Source: a virus. Taken from it: a stretch of 25,046 bases of DNA. Shown piece by piece: positions 14,901 to 22,328 of this stretch. The notes beneath the pieces were generated by a model, which was not told where the DNA came from, ran no database searches, and worked only from the letters and a program-made list of their open reading frames with translations. The stretch's first letter is position 1. Every line of letters begins with the position of its first letter. The DNA lies in the IMG/VR virus record IMGVR_UViG_3300023257_000104, positions 1 to 25,046 of that record; one strand, 5' to 3'. The position numbers and the translations under genes were made by a program.

Positions 14901-15566
14901 AAAATTAGTTACTTTCAAATAGTAAGAAGTTTCTATTGTTCCTGCAGTTGTTTTAACAGAATAAACAAACCCAAAATTTGAAGCATTTACTTGAGTATCT
15001 GTTAAAGACAGCCCCCACAAGACAGCACTTCCTCCGTAAGACACGGCAGTCAATGACTCTTCTGGTAAATAGGTATCCGTTGCTTTCTCATCGCCTACTA
15101 TTGCATCACCAACAACTAATTTTATACTATTTTCTTTTATGCTATACAAATCACTATCCCCCAAAGTATTTAGACACGGAGACCCCCCTTCAAATTTAAC
15201 ATTATCAGTTAAATACCATTCCTTTGTTCCCACAGAAGTATCGTTGCCGGTTGTTCCTGGAGCAAGTTCGCCCGTGTCTGCCCCAATAAAATAGTTAGGA
15301 ATTTTTAAGTTTAAGCGTCTAAATAACCAGCATAAGTGAATAGGTTTCCAAGTTTCTAACCAATTAAAAAGTTTCATCTTCCTATTAGAAACACATTCAC
15401 CTGTGCTAATTATTGGTAATCCTTCTTTAGAGGATTCTCCTGTGTAAAAATGAGCTGAATATTTTGTTATTTTATAAATTCTTTTATTTTTTGGTACTCC
15501 TAAAAACTTCCTTCCCAAAGGATTATTACAAATCTTTGCTAAAATTATTTCAGACTTTGTTTGCAT
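11985..15566 (-). CDS. tail-tip hub/fibre protein (Tal-like) with repeat and duplicated modules
   Basis: A 1193-aa virion protein. About 100-265 is a beta-rich domain ending in YVTLTVHYTG, like adhesion or sandwich domains in other tail proteins. About 270-364 carries seven short SAKA-type repeats also found in the protein at 23062. About 370-740 resembles the baseplate hub of siphoviral tail-associated proteins (YEPDG start, RLKIFLTDRF, IIKNILDNF, GHRICIRNL), by pattern rather than search. About 745-765 is a short coiled coil. Residues 779-870 and 917-1006 are two copies of one module (for example IYSPVLAG/IYSPIIAG, GYFRDTL in both). The C-terminus (NAFYVSGNADIIG...) is a Gly-rich fibre end. 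Position after Dit fits the tail tip and receptor binding. Confidence 0.85.
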   Translation of the reverse strand: MQTKSEIILAKICNNPLGRKFLGVPKNKRIYKITKYSAHFYTGESSKEGLPIISTGECVSNRKMKLFNWLETWKPIHLCWLFRRLNLKIPNYFIGADTGELAPGTTGNDTSVGTKEWYLTDNVKFEGGSPCLNTLGDSDLYSIKENSIKLVVGDAIVGDEKATDTYLPEESLTAVSYGGSAVLWGLSLTDTQVNASNFGFVYSVKTTAGTIETSYYLKVTNFNCSVPSGAIINGVTVKVVCCQHSYTPVYPQIDYVTLTVHYTGLSTSSTSISALSNLKSVCSSLILGKAQLVSTTIQTLLAKGNLGLPNLLSAKARIQNTKTKAITTKANIKETGVLTNISAKAQLIVMSYTTLSAKSNIIERERVENKLCYKLYEPDGTFIKVLSPDEIISNLTISRTINGGVGGVTISLKKPIDNYDEYDAVKNPTGAIKYGNRLKIFLTDRFNTDKQIFYGYLVAIGPQYTNGQETVVLTFYGAVSKLSNDYYNISGTPPYEPTEPAGFYVEETAESSSKIIKNILDNFILQTTNPMVSYIWGTTIDDCGNSVSYTFDRMKHLDTLKKIEEYLPTTWYWYVDGEGDLYVKDSSSQTEHTLVIGRDIAEIKSHKTIESVVNYFVFWNGRSTADASYVFDYDKNSDSQDDYGRITLFQQDSAVLSSAVSDIRVTKVLAYRKDPKQELTIEVTDKYNIAGIEPGHRICIRNLRDDLQTTFADGLVVKRISYKIDSALLELGQIGGDLTAAVSEEETLINQSISQAQSSIESIQAGDTPITEANIEYSGSSFIKEDVIYSPVLAGIDGYFRDTLTMGQSGIASVIKSYGKTDYADASKGFWLEKTATDYSKFEMYYDGDNYLRFNTQTGVLEISGDIVLGPGSTITWSQISDANPPNSADLSEYSNDVGWTDDGNLDKLREGILSGGTFISNKAIYSPIIAGDNGYFRDTLKVGGSGIGGLIASYGKSSYADSVAGFLLQKTSGGAVYFEVYGDATHYLRFNSGGSPTITIRGDLVADDLKSGSINATTITITNLNASNISTGTLSVDRLGATSIVVGKLASDATNRIFQNSTTKTNIEAWRHASDVTKIDGGDIYARSVTASQVLAHTITGYELTTSRIDTTEQSISSKLAVGAAITPTNAFYVSGNADIIGVLNCTKLGLDVGTSNPSAQGDIVCYDSGGLEEFRGQPGGAWTGTFDMTAY
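12549..12818 (-). repeat. fibre module, second copy
   Basis: Residues 917-1006 of the hub/fibre protein repeat residues 779-870: both contain IYSP, GYFRDTL, a SYGK-xx-YAD stretch and HYLRF/NYLRF. Conservation is at protein level. Such modules usually form trimeric fibre repeats or receptor-facing knobs. Confidence 0.75.
12957..13232 (-). repeat. fibre module, first copy
   Basis: Residues 779-870 of the hub/fibre protein, homologous to the copy encoded at 12549-12818. Shared landmarks include GYFRDTL, SYGK and YLRFN. The two copies are separated by about 46 residues containing WSQISDANPP, a common phage fibre linker. Confidence 0.75.
14475..14759 (-). repeat. seven SAKA-type repeats inside the hub/fibre protein
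   Basis: Residues about 270-364 show seven units of 13-16 residues, including LLSAKARIQNTKT, KAITTKANIKETG and NISAKAQLIVMSY. They match the consensus of the 37-unit array at 23467-25044. They sit between the N-terminal beta domain and the hub domain. Confidence 0.8.
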
Positions 15567-15571
15567 AAAGA

Positions 15572-16333
15572 TTAGATATATGAAGCTGTGTATACAAGAG
15601 TTAAATCTACATTGAAAGGGGTTCCTGTTACAGTTATATCAACTGTATTTGTACCGATTTCAAAAGCTGGGAAGACACCTGTAAAATCAACTTCTGTACT
15701 ATCCACTTGAACAGTCAAATTTTCACAATCAACAACTAAGCTTTCAGCATCACTAAAACTTCTGGCAATAGTAATAAAATCTCCGAGTGTTGTATTCTTA
15801 ATTTCTATTGCAGTTACATTATCTCCCGAGGTAAGGTCAATGGTTATAACAGGGTATGCACCAATACTCCCAATCATTGTAATTACTTTGCTAAAAGGAG
15901 AAGAAGTTTGAGCGAGTAGAGTTTCTGTAGTACTGGAAATTGCTTCACCAAATGGATTAGCACATTCAAATTCAATTGAAAAAGGACACCAATAACTATT
16001 AAAATGCTCTCTTTCTATGGTTATGCTTTTTACTGTGGCAGTATATCTTCGTGTTCCTCCTGCGTATCCTACATCAAGACTTTTCTTCTGCCCGACTAAA
16101 TTTTGTTTTAAAGTATCTATTCGGCTTTCCAAATTTGAAATAGATGTTCCAATAATATGCCCAGTTACAAAAATCGTTTTCTTTCGCCAATAATTAGACA
16201 TTAAAAAACTCCCATCTCGACGAGCCTTGCTCTCTGTGATTAAATCGTTTTCTGGTGCGGAAGTATGCAAAACTTTTTCAGTGATAATATTACTGGTCTG
16301 CAAGTTATATGAATTGAAAATTAGTGTAGCCAT
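15572..16333 (-). CDS. distal tail protein (Dit)
   Basis: A 253-aa protein with the siphoviral tail component (Dit, PF05709) pattern: an N-terminal beta barrel (FNSYNLQTSNIITEKV), the conserved ITIEREHFNSYWCPFSIEFECANPFG stretch in short form (FECANPFG near 125-131), and a C-terminal galectin-like beta half ending SYI. Dit makes the ring joining tail tube to tail-tip hub. Gene order tape measure - Dit - hub supports this strongly. It starts 5 bases after the tape-measure stop. Confidence 0.85.
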   Translation of the reverse strand: MATLIFNSYNLQTSNIITEKVLHTSAPENDLITESKARRDGSFLMSNYWRKKTIFVTGHIIGTSISNLESRIDTLKQNLVGQKKSLDVGYAGGTRRYTATVKSITIEREHFNSYWCPFSIEFECANPFGEAISSTTETLLAQTSSPFSKVITMIGSIGAYPVITIDLTSGDNVTAIEIKNTTLGDFITIARSFSDAESLVVDCENLTVQVDSTEVDFTGVFPAFEIGTNTVDITVTGTPFNVDLTLVYTASYI

Positions 16334-16338
16334 AGATT

Positions 16339-19029
16339 TTAGTAAGCTCCATTTTTAGCTAAACGGAAAGCTTCCCCAATAGTTACTTGGACTTGCTGAG
16401 ATATTTTATCTATATAAGATTCATCAGTAACTACAGGATTATTAATTATTACATTCACAGGAGTCGGTCCTTCACTTGTTCCGTAAACTCCCATATTTAT
16501 TTCATCTGAAGTTGGCAACCGACCATACATACCCCCCCAATTATTTACATACTCTTGTTCTGCTAATAAATTTCTTGATACATTAGCCCCTGAAATAGAC
16601 CTCTCCAGTGCGTCCGCAGTGATTTGTGGTAGTTGCATCAAAAGAGACGGAACTCCTGACTCTCTAATAGCATCATAGATACCTTTAAATGCTTTTTGGT
16701 AATCTTCTACTATACCTGCCAAAGTATCCGCAGTTTTTTGTCTAATTTCATCTTGTTGTGCTTTATAATCAGCCAATTCTCTATCCATTTCTAATTTAAT
16801 GTCATCTGTTCTTTGAGAGTATTCTAATTTTTCCTCTGCTAATCTTTCTCTTAAATCTTCTAAGCGTTCTCCATTTCTCCTTCGTTCATCAGCATCTGCA
16901 TCTTCTCTTTCTGCAGTTTTGTCAGCCAAACTTTGAGCATAATCTCTATTCTCTCTTGCCATTTCTTTTTCTAACTCTTTAATTTTTTCTTGGTCAGCCC
17001 GCAAACCCATACCAATTTCTAAATCTAATTGATGTTGTAAATCTTCTACCTTATCTGCGTGAGTCTGAGACATTTTATCCATCGTATCCTCAAACTTTTT
17101 TGCTCTATCATCCATTGAATCAGAGAAACTTCTATTCTCATCAGAAATATCATCTTCAATTTTCTGAATCGTTTTTTCGTGTTTGTCTGTTAATCGAGAT
17201 AACTCTGTATCTATGTCCTCTAAAAATCTTGAATACTTTAAAGCAGATTCTCCGAAAGCGTCTGCTTGTTCGTCTAATGCTTCTGTATAGTCATTAGCAA
17301 AACCACCTAAATCAACATAGAATTCACTAATTTCTTTTGTAACTTTATCTATTATTTTAGAAATCTTATCTGTCGCCGAATCTATGTCGCCACCAAGTAA
17401 TTCTTCTAAAGATGGAAAGTCTCGTACTTCGGGAGTAGTAATTCCTCCTGTCAGTGGAGTGAATCCGTACATTGGGGACATCTGGTCTGCATATTCTTTT
17501 GCATACTTACTATAGTCCATTTGCCCTTTTTCAGGTGGGTCATAAAAAAATCCTGCAGGACCCATCAACGCAATATGTAGAAGTTTCTTTTCAAGTTTCC
17601 CAACTAAATCTATGGCTTTTCCAAGCCAAGATAAAAATTTATTGCCATCTATAAAGTCTTTAATTTTTTTCGCAAAATCACTTACGCCTTTCATTACATC
17701 ACGAGTGCCTTCACCAAACTTCTTTAATATTTTTAGAATATTTCCAACCCACTGACCGTATTTCTTAAAAGCATCTATGACTGCCATAATTTCCTCTTTA
17801 TGTTCATCAATATATTTTGCAACAATCAAAAGAACTTTCATAAACTCAAGCTGAAGTTTAGCAACTACCTCACCTATACTTCTTTTATAGGCATCCCACT
17901 CAGCTCTGGCGGCTTCTAATTGTCGATTAATACTTTTATCAGCTTCTTCAAGAGCTTTGGCAGTTGACCCAGCCCGACCAGCTTGCTCTTCTAACATTTC
18001 ATTAAAGCCTTTTCCATCATTAGCCGCCAAAACCATCGCAGCTCTCATACCCCTAATATTTGGAATAAGTTTTCCAACTACCTCAAAATTACCCTGTGAA
18101 GCCTTACTTAAATCTTCCATCATTCCGCCTAATCCCTTGGCTCTTAAAGTTGTAATATCCCATTGAAAGTTTAAATCTTTATTTTGAGCATTCAATCTTT
18201 TGATAGTATCCCTTGCTTCATCTGTTGGGTTCATTATACTTCTCATCAAACTTTCCAAAGCAGTTGCAGATTCAGCGGCACTAATACCTCTCAAAGTCAT
18301 TTCAGACATTGCAGCACTTATTTGCTCAAAAGGTATTCCTAATTGAGAAGAAGCCGTTACTACTGAACCAATCTCACTGGCTAATTCATCAAAAGTAATA
18401 ACACCTTTATCTACAGTTTTAAACATACTATCCATAATATCAACCGCATCTGCCCCAGTTTTTCTATTATAAGCATTCATCACTGCCATTAAGCCTCGGG
18501 CAGCAACTTCTGCATCTGTCCAACCAGCAATTGCACCTTGTGTTGCAACTTCTAAAATCTTCATTGCTTCTGCTCCCTCAAAGCCAGAAGAATAGACATC
18601 ATAAAGACCTCTGGCTAATTCAGGTGCGGCTTTTCCTAATGCAACCGATAAATCTGAAACCTGCCCTGTTAGTTTGGCTAAACTCTCGTCAGTTAATAAG
18701 GCAATAGTATTAGTAAATGCCATTGCTTCATTAAACTTTTTAAAATCATCTGCTACACCTAAAAGAGCATTCACAGCACTGCGGACAGCATAAATAGCAC
18801 CGACTATCGCACCAAGTCGCCTTATATTAGTAGTAACCTCGCCAAAAGATTTACTCAAACTGTCCAAAGATTTAGTTGCTTTATTGGTCATTTTCTGAGT
18901 ACTTCTTTGAACTTTTTTTGTGCTATTTTCTACATTTCTACTGAAAGTAGCCACATTAGTTTCTATCCGCTTAACTGTTGCGGAGAGATTATCTACTGCT
19001 TCTATTACAATGTCTATGTTACTTGCCAT
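16339..19029 (-). CDS. tape measure protein
   Basis: An 896-aa tape measure protein, setting tail length and occupying the tube. A hydrophobic segment lies at about 72-93. The conserved TP901-type core is at about 120-340 (for example ARGLYDVYSSGFEG, MNAYNRKTGADAVDIMD, LASEIGSVVTASSQLGI, SALES-like ALESLMRSIMNPT). Helical and amphipathic segments follow, then a very charged coiled coil (about 604-765), and a C-terminus of the VNVIINNPVV type. At roughly 0.15 nm per residue it predicts a tail near 130 nm. It overlaps the chaperone T frame by 11 bases. Confidence 0.93.
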   Translation of the reverse strand: MASNIDIVIEAVDNLSATVKRIETNVATFSRNVENSTKKVQRSTQKMTNKATKSLDSLSKSFGEVTTNIRRLGAIVGAIYAVRSAVNALLGVADDFKKFNEAMAFTNTIALLTDESLAKLTGQVSDLSVALGKAAPELARGLYDVYSSGFEGAEAMKILEVATQGAIAGWTDAEVAARGLMAVMNAYNRKTGADAVDIMDSMFKTVDKGVITFDELASEIGSVVTASSQLGIPFEQISAAMSEMTLRGISAAESATALESLMRSIMNPTDEARDTIKRLNAQNKDLNFQWDITTLRAKGLGGMMEDLSKASQGNFEVVGKLIPNIRGMRAAMVLAANDGKGFNEMLEEQAGRAGSTAKALEEADKSINRQLEAARAEWDAYKRSIGEVVAKLQLEFMKVLLIVAKYIDEHKEEIMAVIDAFKKYGQWVGNILKILKKFGEGTRDVMKGVSDFAKKIKDFIDGNKFLSWLGKAIDLVGKLEKKLLHIALMGPAGFFYDPPEKGQMDYSKYAKEYADQMSPMYGFTPLTGGITTPEVRDFPSLEELLGGDIDSATDKISKIIDKVTKEISEFYVDLGGFANDYTEALDEQADAFGESALKYSRFLEDIDTELSRLTDKHEKTIQKIEDDISDENRSFSDSMDDRAKKFEDTMDKMSQTHADKVEDLQHQLDLEIGMGLRADQEKIKELEKEMARENRDYAQSLADKTAEREDADADERRRNGERLEDLRERLAEEKLEYSQRTDDIKLEMDRELADYKAQQDEIRQKTADTLAGIVEDYQKAFKGIYDAIRESGVPSLLMQLPQITADALERSISGANVSRNLLAEQEYVNNWGGMYGRLPTSDEINMGVYGTSEGPTPVNVIINNPVVTDESYIDKISQQVQVTIGEAFRLAKNGAY

Positions 19030-19369
19030 TTTTTTGAGCTTTTAATTGTTTTGCTTCTTTTTTACTTACCCGTTTGACTGGTACGTGTCCTGGTAACTGG
19101 TCTAAACCACCATAATGTAGTTTCTTAACAACAATTTCCTTGTCAGGGAAGGGTAAGGGAGAGTCTTTCCAATTCTTAATCGCATCTTTACTGCCTGCGT
19201 GTAGGCAGAAGTTGAAGAATAAATCTTGATTTTTTTCATATACAGTTGAATTCGCAGCTACCTGTACAACTTCCCATAGCTCTTCCCAGTATAATTCTTC
19301 AAAGATGTAATATTTTGTCCATCCATATCTAACCGCCAAGGTATCTACTATCCAAGCAAGAAATCTCAT
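19019..19369 (-). CDS. tail assembly chaperone, downstream (T-type) frame
   Basis: 116 residues from ATG 19369 (MRFLAWIVDTLAVRYGWTKYYIFEEL...), with the WTKYYIFEELYWEELWEVV pattern of second tail-chaperone domains. The frame stays open upstream of the ATG, without stops, past the end of the G-type gene. It is therefore most likely expressed as a -1 frameshift extension: 131 G residues, 27 linker residues and these 116, about 274 aa. The chaperone coats the tape measure before tube assembly. The ATG may be unused. Confidence 0.85.
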   Translation of the reverse strand: MRFLAWIVDTLAVRYGWTKYYIFEELYWEELWEVVQVAANSTVYEKNQDLFFNFCLHAGSKDAIKNWKDSPLPFPDKEIVVKKLHYGGLDQLPGHVPVKRVSKKEAKQLKAQKNGK

Positions 19370-19404
19370 CTTGGGTAGTAGAGTACCTCGAGTGGCTGAA
19401 TGTC

Positions 19405-19842
19405 CTAATCTTTCTTGGTCGCCCCCAGACTCCCCAAAGGGGCTACGGAGTTTTTTAAGTTTTCGCTGAAATTATTTAATGAGATAACTTTTTCTGCCAT
19501 ATCAGATATTTCTTCTGGGTATGCCTCTGCTAATAATTTATCAGCTTCAACTTCTATACAAAAACTCACAAGTTTAACAATTTCTTTCGGAAAGACAGAA
19601 TAAAGCGTTGATACATCAAGAGGCAACTTACTGCTGATTTCTCCTGATTTTGCTTTATCTGTTTCGAGGGGTTTATTATCTTTTCCTACCTGTGGTTTTT
19701 GTACCATTTGCTTACGCAAGGAATCAATCATTCCAAGATAAATTTCTTGGGCTTCATAATACTTGCCAGCTCTTAGTTTGTTAATGGTAATTGTTTGTCC
19801 ATTGAAAACTGTTTCAACGGATGTTTTTAGTTTCTCTGTCAT
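19405..19842 (-). CDS. tail assembly chaperone, G-type
   Basis: A 145-aa protein (MTEKLKTSVETVFNGQTITI...) lying between the tail tube and tape measure genes, the classical place of gpG-like chaperones. It begins with a beta-rich part (TVFNGQTITINKLRAGKY) then helices. Near its 3' end are two in-frame slippery heptamers that allow a -1 shift into the T-type frame. The in-frame product ends GATKKD at TAG 19405. Function, by analogy with lambda G/GT: recruit the tape measure and tube subunits. Confidence 0.85.
   Translation of the reverse strand: MTEKLKTSVETVFNGQTITINKLRAGKYYEAQEIYLGMIDSLRKQMVQKPQVGKDNKPLETDKAKSGEISSKLPLDVSTLYSVFPKEIVKLVSFCIEVEADKLLAEAYPEEISDMAEKVISLNNFSENLKNSVAPLGSLGATKKD
19435..19456 (-). 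promoter_or_regulatory. -1 programmed frameshift site (G to GT)
   Basis: Two X XXY YYZ heptamers lie in the zero frame: A AAA AAC (19456-19450, codons 130-131) and C CCT TTG (19441-19435, codons 135-136). Shifting -1 at either one enters a frame with no stop that runs into the T-type sequence. Short G/C-rich inverted repeats (CCCC/GGGG and ACTCC/GGAGT) overlap the area and could add structure. Which site is used cannot be told from sequence. Confidence 0.75.
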
Positions 19843-19872
19843 AATTTCTATTTACTTAGTTAATAAAAGTAT

Positions 19873-20430
19873 CTATGCCAACGCTTCATTCACACTAAAG
19901 AGTTGATGACCCGAAGCGTGAGAAGTATCAGCGTAAGAAGTGAAAGTAACTGTTATAGCAGTAGGATTGTCTCTTTCAAAACTTGTTTCCATACCACCAG
20001 TAATAGTCTTAAAGAAAGTCCAAGTAGTTACTAAACTGGTATCATCATTATCAGTTATTTCAAGCATTAAGGGAGTGAAAGTAACTGTAACAAGTCCACC
20101 CACGCCGATTTTGTTTTCTGCCCCTGGATTTTGAGTATACGTACATTGTTGGATAGCAATTTGTAAATTATCTGCTTCACTTTCTAACATATCAAATTTG
20201 ATAGTAGCAGTTTCATTAGTAATTGCTGTTTCGACAGGTGCAGTAACTTGGTCGCAATAAATATCCTTAGTTTCAAAGCTGTAAGTAACTGTAACCCCGC
20301 CAGAAGTACATCCTACATTAGTCCCGCTTATAGTGCCAATGTAAAATCCATCTACATCTACGGTGTTGACAGTTCCACCAATGGTAACTGTTGCACCACC
20401 GGTATTAATATTCGTGATTGTTATAGCCAT
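19873..20430 (-). CDS. major tail tube protein
   Basis: A 185-aa beta-rich protein with the general layout of siphoviral tube proteins: N-terminal strands, TYSFETKDIYCDQVTAPVET, then TATIKFDMLESEADNLQIA, and a C-terminal strand set ending NPTAITVTFTSYADTSHASGHQLFSV. Six-fold rings of this protein form the tail tube. It lies immediately upstream of the chaperone genes, as in lambda and HK97-like phages. The start is in the recurrent AATCTTATG context. Confidence 0.85.
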   Translation of the reverse strand: MAITITNINTGGATVTIGGTVNTVDVDGFYIGTISGTNVGCTSGGVTVTYSFETKDIYCDQVTAPVETAITNETATIKFDMLESEADNLQIAIQQCTYTQNPGAENKIGVGGLVTVTFTPLMLEITDNDDTSLVTTWTFFKTITGGMETSFERDNPTAITVTFTSYADTSHASGHQLFSVNEALA

Positions 20431-20448
20431 AAGATTTTATATCTAAAA

Positions 20449-20670
20449 TTAGTTATTAAGCTCTTTCCACTGGTCGTAAGTTATAAACAGAAGTGTGCCT
20501 TCTGAATTATGACATCGACACCCCTTGCCTCTTAACTTTAGAAGATTTTCTGCATCTTCAGTATCTACTTCCTGGGGCTGGTTTTTATAAAACACTGCCC
20601 TCTTATCTTTTAGATTGTATTTTAAAACCCCGTTACCAACGAATACAATCTTAGTCTTCTTCTCTAACAT
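20449..20670 (-). CDS. hypothetical protein, 73 aa, upstream of tail tube
   Basis: A small protein (MLEKKTKIVFVGNGVLKYNL...) with beta strands at the N-terminus, a motif VDTEDAENLLKLRG reminiscent of small phage proteins that bind loops via a helix, and CRCH near 52-55. It overlaps the preceding gene by 20 bases. Similar small ORFs occur between neck and tube genes in siphoviruses. No named family is assigned. Confidence 0.7.
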   Translation of the reverse strand: MLEKKTKIVFVGNGVLKYNLKDKRAVFYKNQPQEVDTEDAENLLKLRGKGCRCHNSEGTLLFITYDQWKELNN

Positions 20671-21001
20671 ATTTGCGAATGATGATGCCGAGCTTATCCA
20701 TACCGACCTTTTGCTTGTCGATTATGCATCTCCAAGAGTTATCTATGACTTCCTTTAATTCAGAAATCAGCTGTTCAGCAACTTCCTTTTCTAACTCTCT
20801 GGATTCCACTGCTCGACAGATTTGTGCAGTCATTTTTCTCATTTCATAGAAAGAATCGCCGCATAAATCTTTTACTGCTTCGCCAACTTCAACATCTTCT
20901 ATCTTTGTCCAAGTTTTAAACTTTTCCAAAAGAATTTGTTGAAATTTTGGTTGGGGGTTTTTATCTTCGTTGGTTTTGATTGTTTTCTTTTCTATACTCA
21001 T
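20651..21001 (-). CDS. helical hypothetical protein, 116 aa
   Basis: A highly charged, helical protein (MSIEKKTIKTNEDKNPQPKFQQ...) with three cysteines (CGDSFYEMRKMTAQICRAVESRE in part, C68 region). No membrane segment or known motif is visible. It sits between the tail terminator and a small gene before the tube. It may be an assembly factor by position; not recognised as a family member. Confidence 0.7.
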   Translation of the reverse strand: MSIEKKTIKTNEDKNPQPKFQQILLEKFKTWTKIEDVEVGEAVKDLCGDSFYEMRKMTAQICRAVESRELEKEVAEQLISELKEVIDNSWRCIIDKQKVGMDKLGIIIRKYVREED

Positions 21002-21016
21002 ACTCTTTATTATTAA

Positions 21017-21445
21017 TTATTTACTTGCATTAGTTATATTGTATCTGGCATTTATTCGCCAGCATTGTGAGGTGTCATCATAAGTCTCATCTTGATATCC
21101 CCGATAACAAGTATAAACTAATATATTATCATCAGAAATAGTTTGCCCGTGCAATAAGGCATATATTCTATCTGCAATATCGTCAGCTTCTTTCATCGAG
21201 CTGTCGCTGGAAAAGACATCTATGTTAATAATCAAAGTATTTATATCAGCATTTCTATCTGAATCATAAGGGTTATCCTCTATGCCTAAAATACTATACA
21301 CTACTATTGGATAAGGTATGTTACTTTCCTGTTTAGGGTGAAAGTGAAAAATGTTTTCATTCCCGCCCAGTAAAGTTATTAAAGTTGCGTCATCTTTTAA
21401 GACACTGAAAACTAACTTTTTTAAATTTTGCACTGAAAATCCCAT
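21017..21445 (-). CDS. tail terminator / tail completion protein
   Basis: A 142-aa protein of the gpU/DUF3168-like type: an N-terminal helix (LKKLVFSVLKDDATLITLLGG), then PYPIVVYSI, DINTLIINIDVFSSDSSMKEADDIADRIYALLHG in pattern, and a strand-rich C-terminus with CWRINARYNI. This is the order expected for proteins capping the tail at the neck end. Position between gp10-like and tube genes agrees. The start is TAATCTTATG. Confidence 0.8.
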   Translation of the reverse strand: MGFSVQNLKKLVFSVLKDDATLITLLGGNENIFHFHPKQESNIPYPIVVYSILGIEDNPYDSDRNADINTLIINIDVFSSDSSMKEADDIADRIYALLHGQTISDDNILVYTCYRGYQDETYDDTSQCWRINARYNITNASK

Positions 21446-21449
21446 AAGA

Positions 21450-21875
21450 TTACTTTGTTATTAAGGCTCTTCTAAAAGCCGTTTTTAGATTATCTTCGAC
21501 CTTTTTTCGCATTTGTATTGCAGTTTTTGCCATATACCATTTTCCTTCAACCCAAGAAGCAACTAACCTCTTGCCCAAAGCAGGTACATATCTACCTGGT
21601 TGTTGAGTATGCCCCGTTTCTACATAGACCGCATACGGTGCAATAGCTATATCAGGACCGACAGTTGCCTTAAATGTTCTGCCTTCCTGTGACTCTTGTG
21701 ATAGTATACTTCTTCTTAGATTACCTGTCTTTGCAGGACAATTCTCTTTCGCGGCTTTTTCAACTTGTAGCCCCGATGTTCTAACTGAAGCCCTAAGCAA
21801 ATTATCCAAACTTGCCCGTTTACTTTTTATTGACAATAAGGCAAGGTCTGCCCCACGAACAGTAATTTTAATCAT
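21450..21875 (-). CDS. HK97 gp10-like neck/tail-completion protein
   Basis: A 141-aa protein (MIKITVRGADLALLS...). It shows the HK97 gp10-like pattern (PF04883): an N-terminal strand, KAAKENCPAKTGNLRRSI, a strand TFKATVGPDIAIAPYAVYVETG, and a C-terminal helix ending FRRALITK. Start 21875 is preferred because it makes an ATGATTAA overlap with the upstream stop, as at 4680 and 5981; ATGs at 21887 and 21884 in the same frame are alternatives. This protein type sits between stopper and tail terminator. Confidence 0.85.
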   Translation of the reverse strand: MIKITVRGADLALLSIKSKRASLDNLLRASVRTSGLQVEKAAKENCPAKTGNLRRSILSQESQEGRTFKATVGPDIAIAPYAVYVETGHTQQPGRYVPALGKRLVASWVEGKWYMAKTAIQMRKKVEDNLKTAFRRALITK

Positions 21876-22323
21876 AACGGTCATCATTTAATTTTTCTAA
21901 CAATATATCAAAATAATAATAATTTGATGAAAAATGAACATTGGCGGCTTCTTCCTCGTCTATCAATTTGACTCTGAAAGACTCTTCTGTCTCTTGGTCA
22001 TAAAACATACTTCCTTCTTGAAAGTCAATTTCTATCGGCACATTTTCCCGAGAAATTACTTTTGGTAGAAATCCTCGATGAGTATAATTATATAATGTAC
22101 CTTGTAACTCTCTTACTTCATCTTCCGTTAATGGTTGAATAGTGCCAGGAATATTTACATAATCAGAAGTAAAAGTTTCATTCAAACCGCCTGTATCGTC
22201 CTTGGTTGTTGCCTTGTTCTTAACAGTAATCTTAGTATTAAACATTCTCAATGGAATGCCTATTACTTTAGTAGGCTGAATTATCTTCAATTTGGCAGAT
22301 AAGAATTGATTGGTAGTTGTCAT
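21868..22323 (-). CDS. head-tail stopper/adaptor protein (HK97 gp7 / SPP1 gp16-like)
   Basis: A 151-aa protein of the head-tail joining family (PF05521-like): DDTGGLNETF, a strand pair, LYNYTHRGFLPKV, then an EGSMFYDQ-xxxxxFRV barrel segment and C-terminal LLEKLN. It seals DNA in the head and connects to the tail. The first 19 residues contain one SAKA-type unit (FLSAKLKIIQPTK) before the domain begins at VIGIP. Its domain is about 45% identical by my hand alignment to the C-terminus of the protein at 23062, an evident duplication. Adjacent genes overlap. Confidence 0.85.
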   Translation of the reverse strand: MTTTNQFLSAKLKIIQPTKVIGIPLRMFNTKITVKNKATTKDDTGGLNETFTSDYVNIPGTIQPLTEDEVRELQGTLYNYTHRGFLPKVISRENVPIEIDFQEGSMFYDQETEESFRVKLIDEEEAANVHFSSNYYYFDILLEKLNDDRYD

Positions 22324-22328
22324 ATCTT

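Noticed and set aside
11985-15566. Diversity-generating retroelement acting on the fibre gene
   Set aside because: No reverse transcriptase, template repeat or variable repeat is visible; the duplicated fibre modules are diverged along their length rather than at adenines only.
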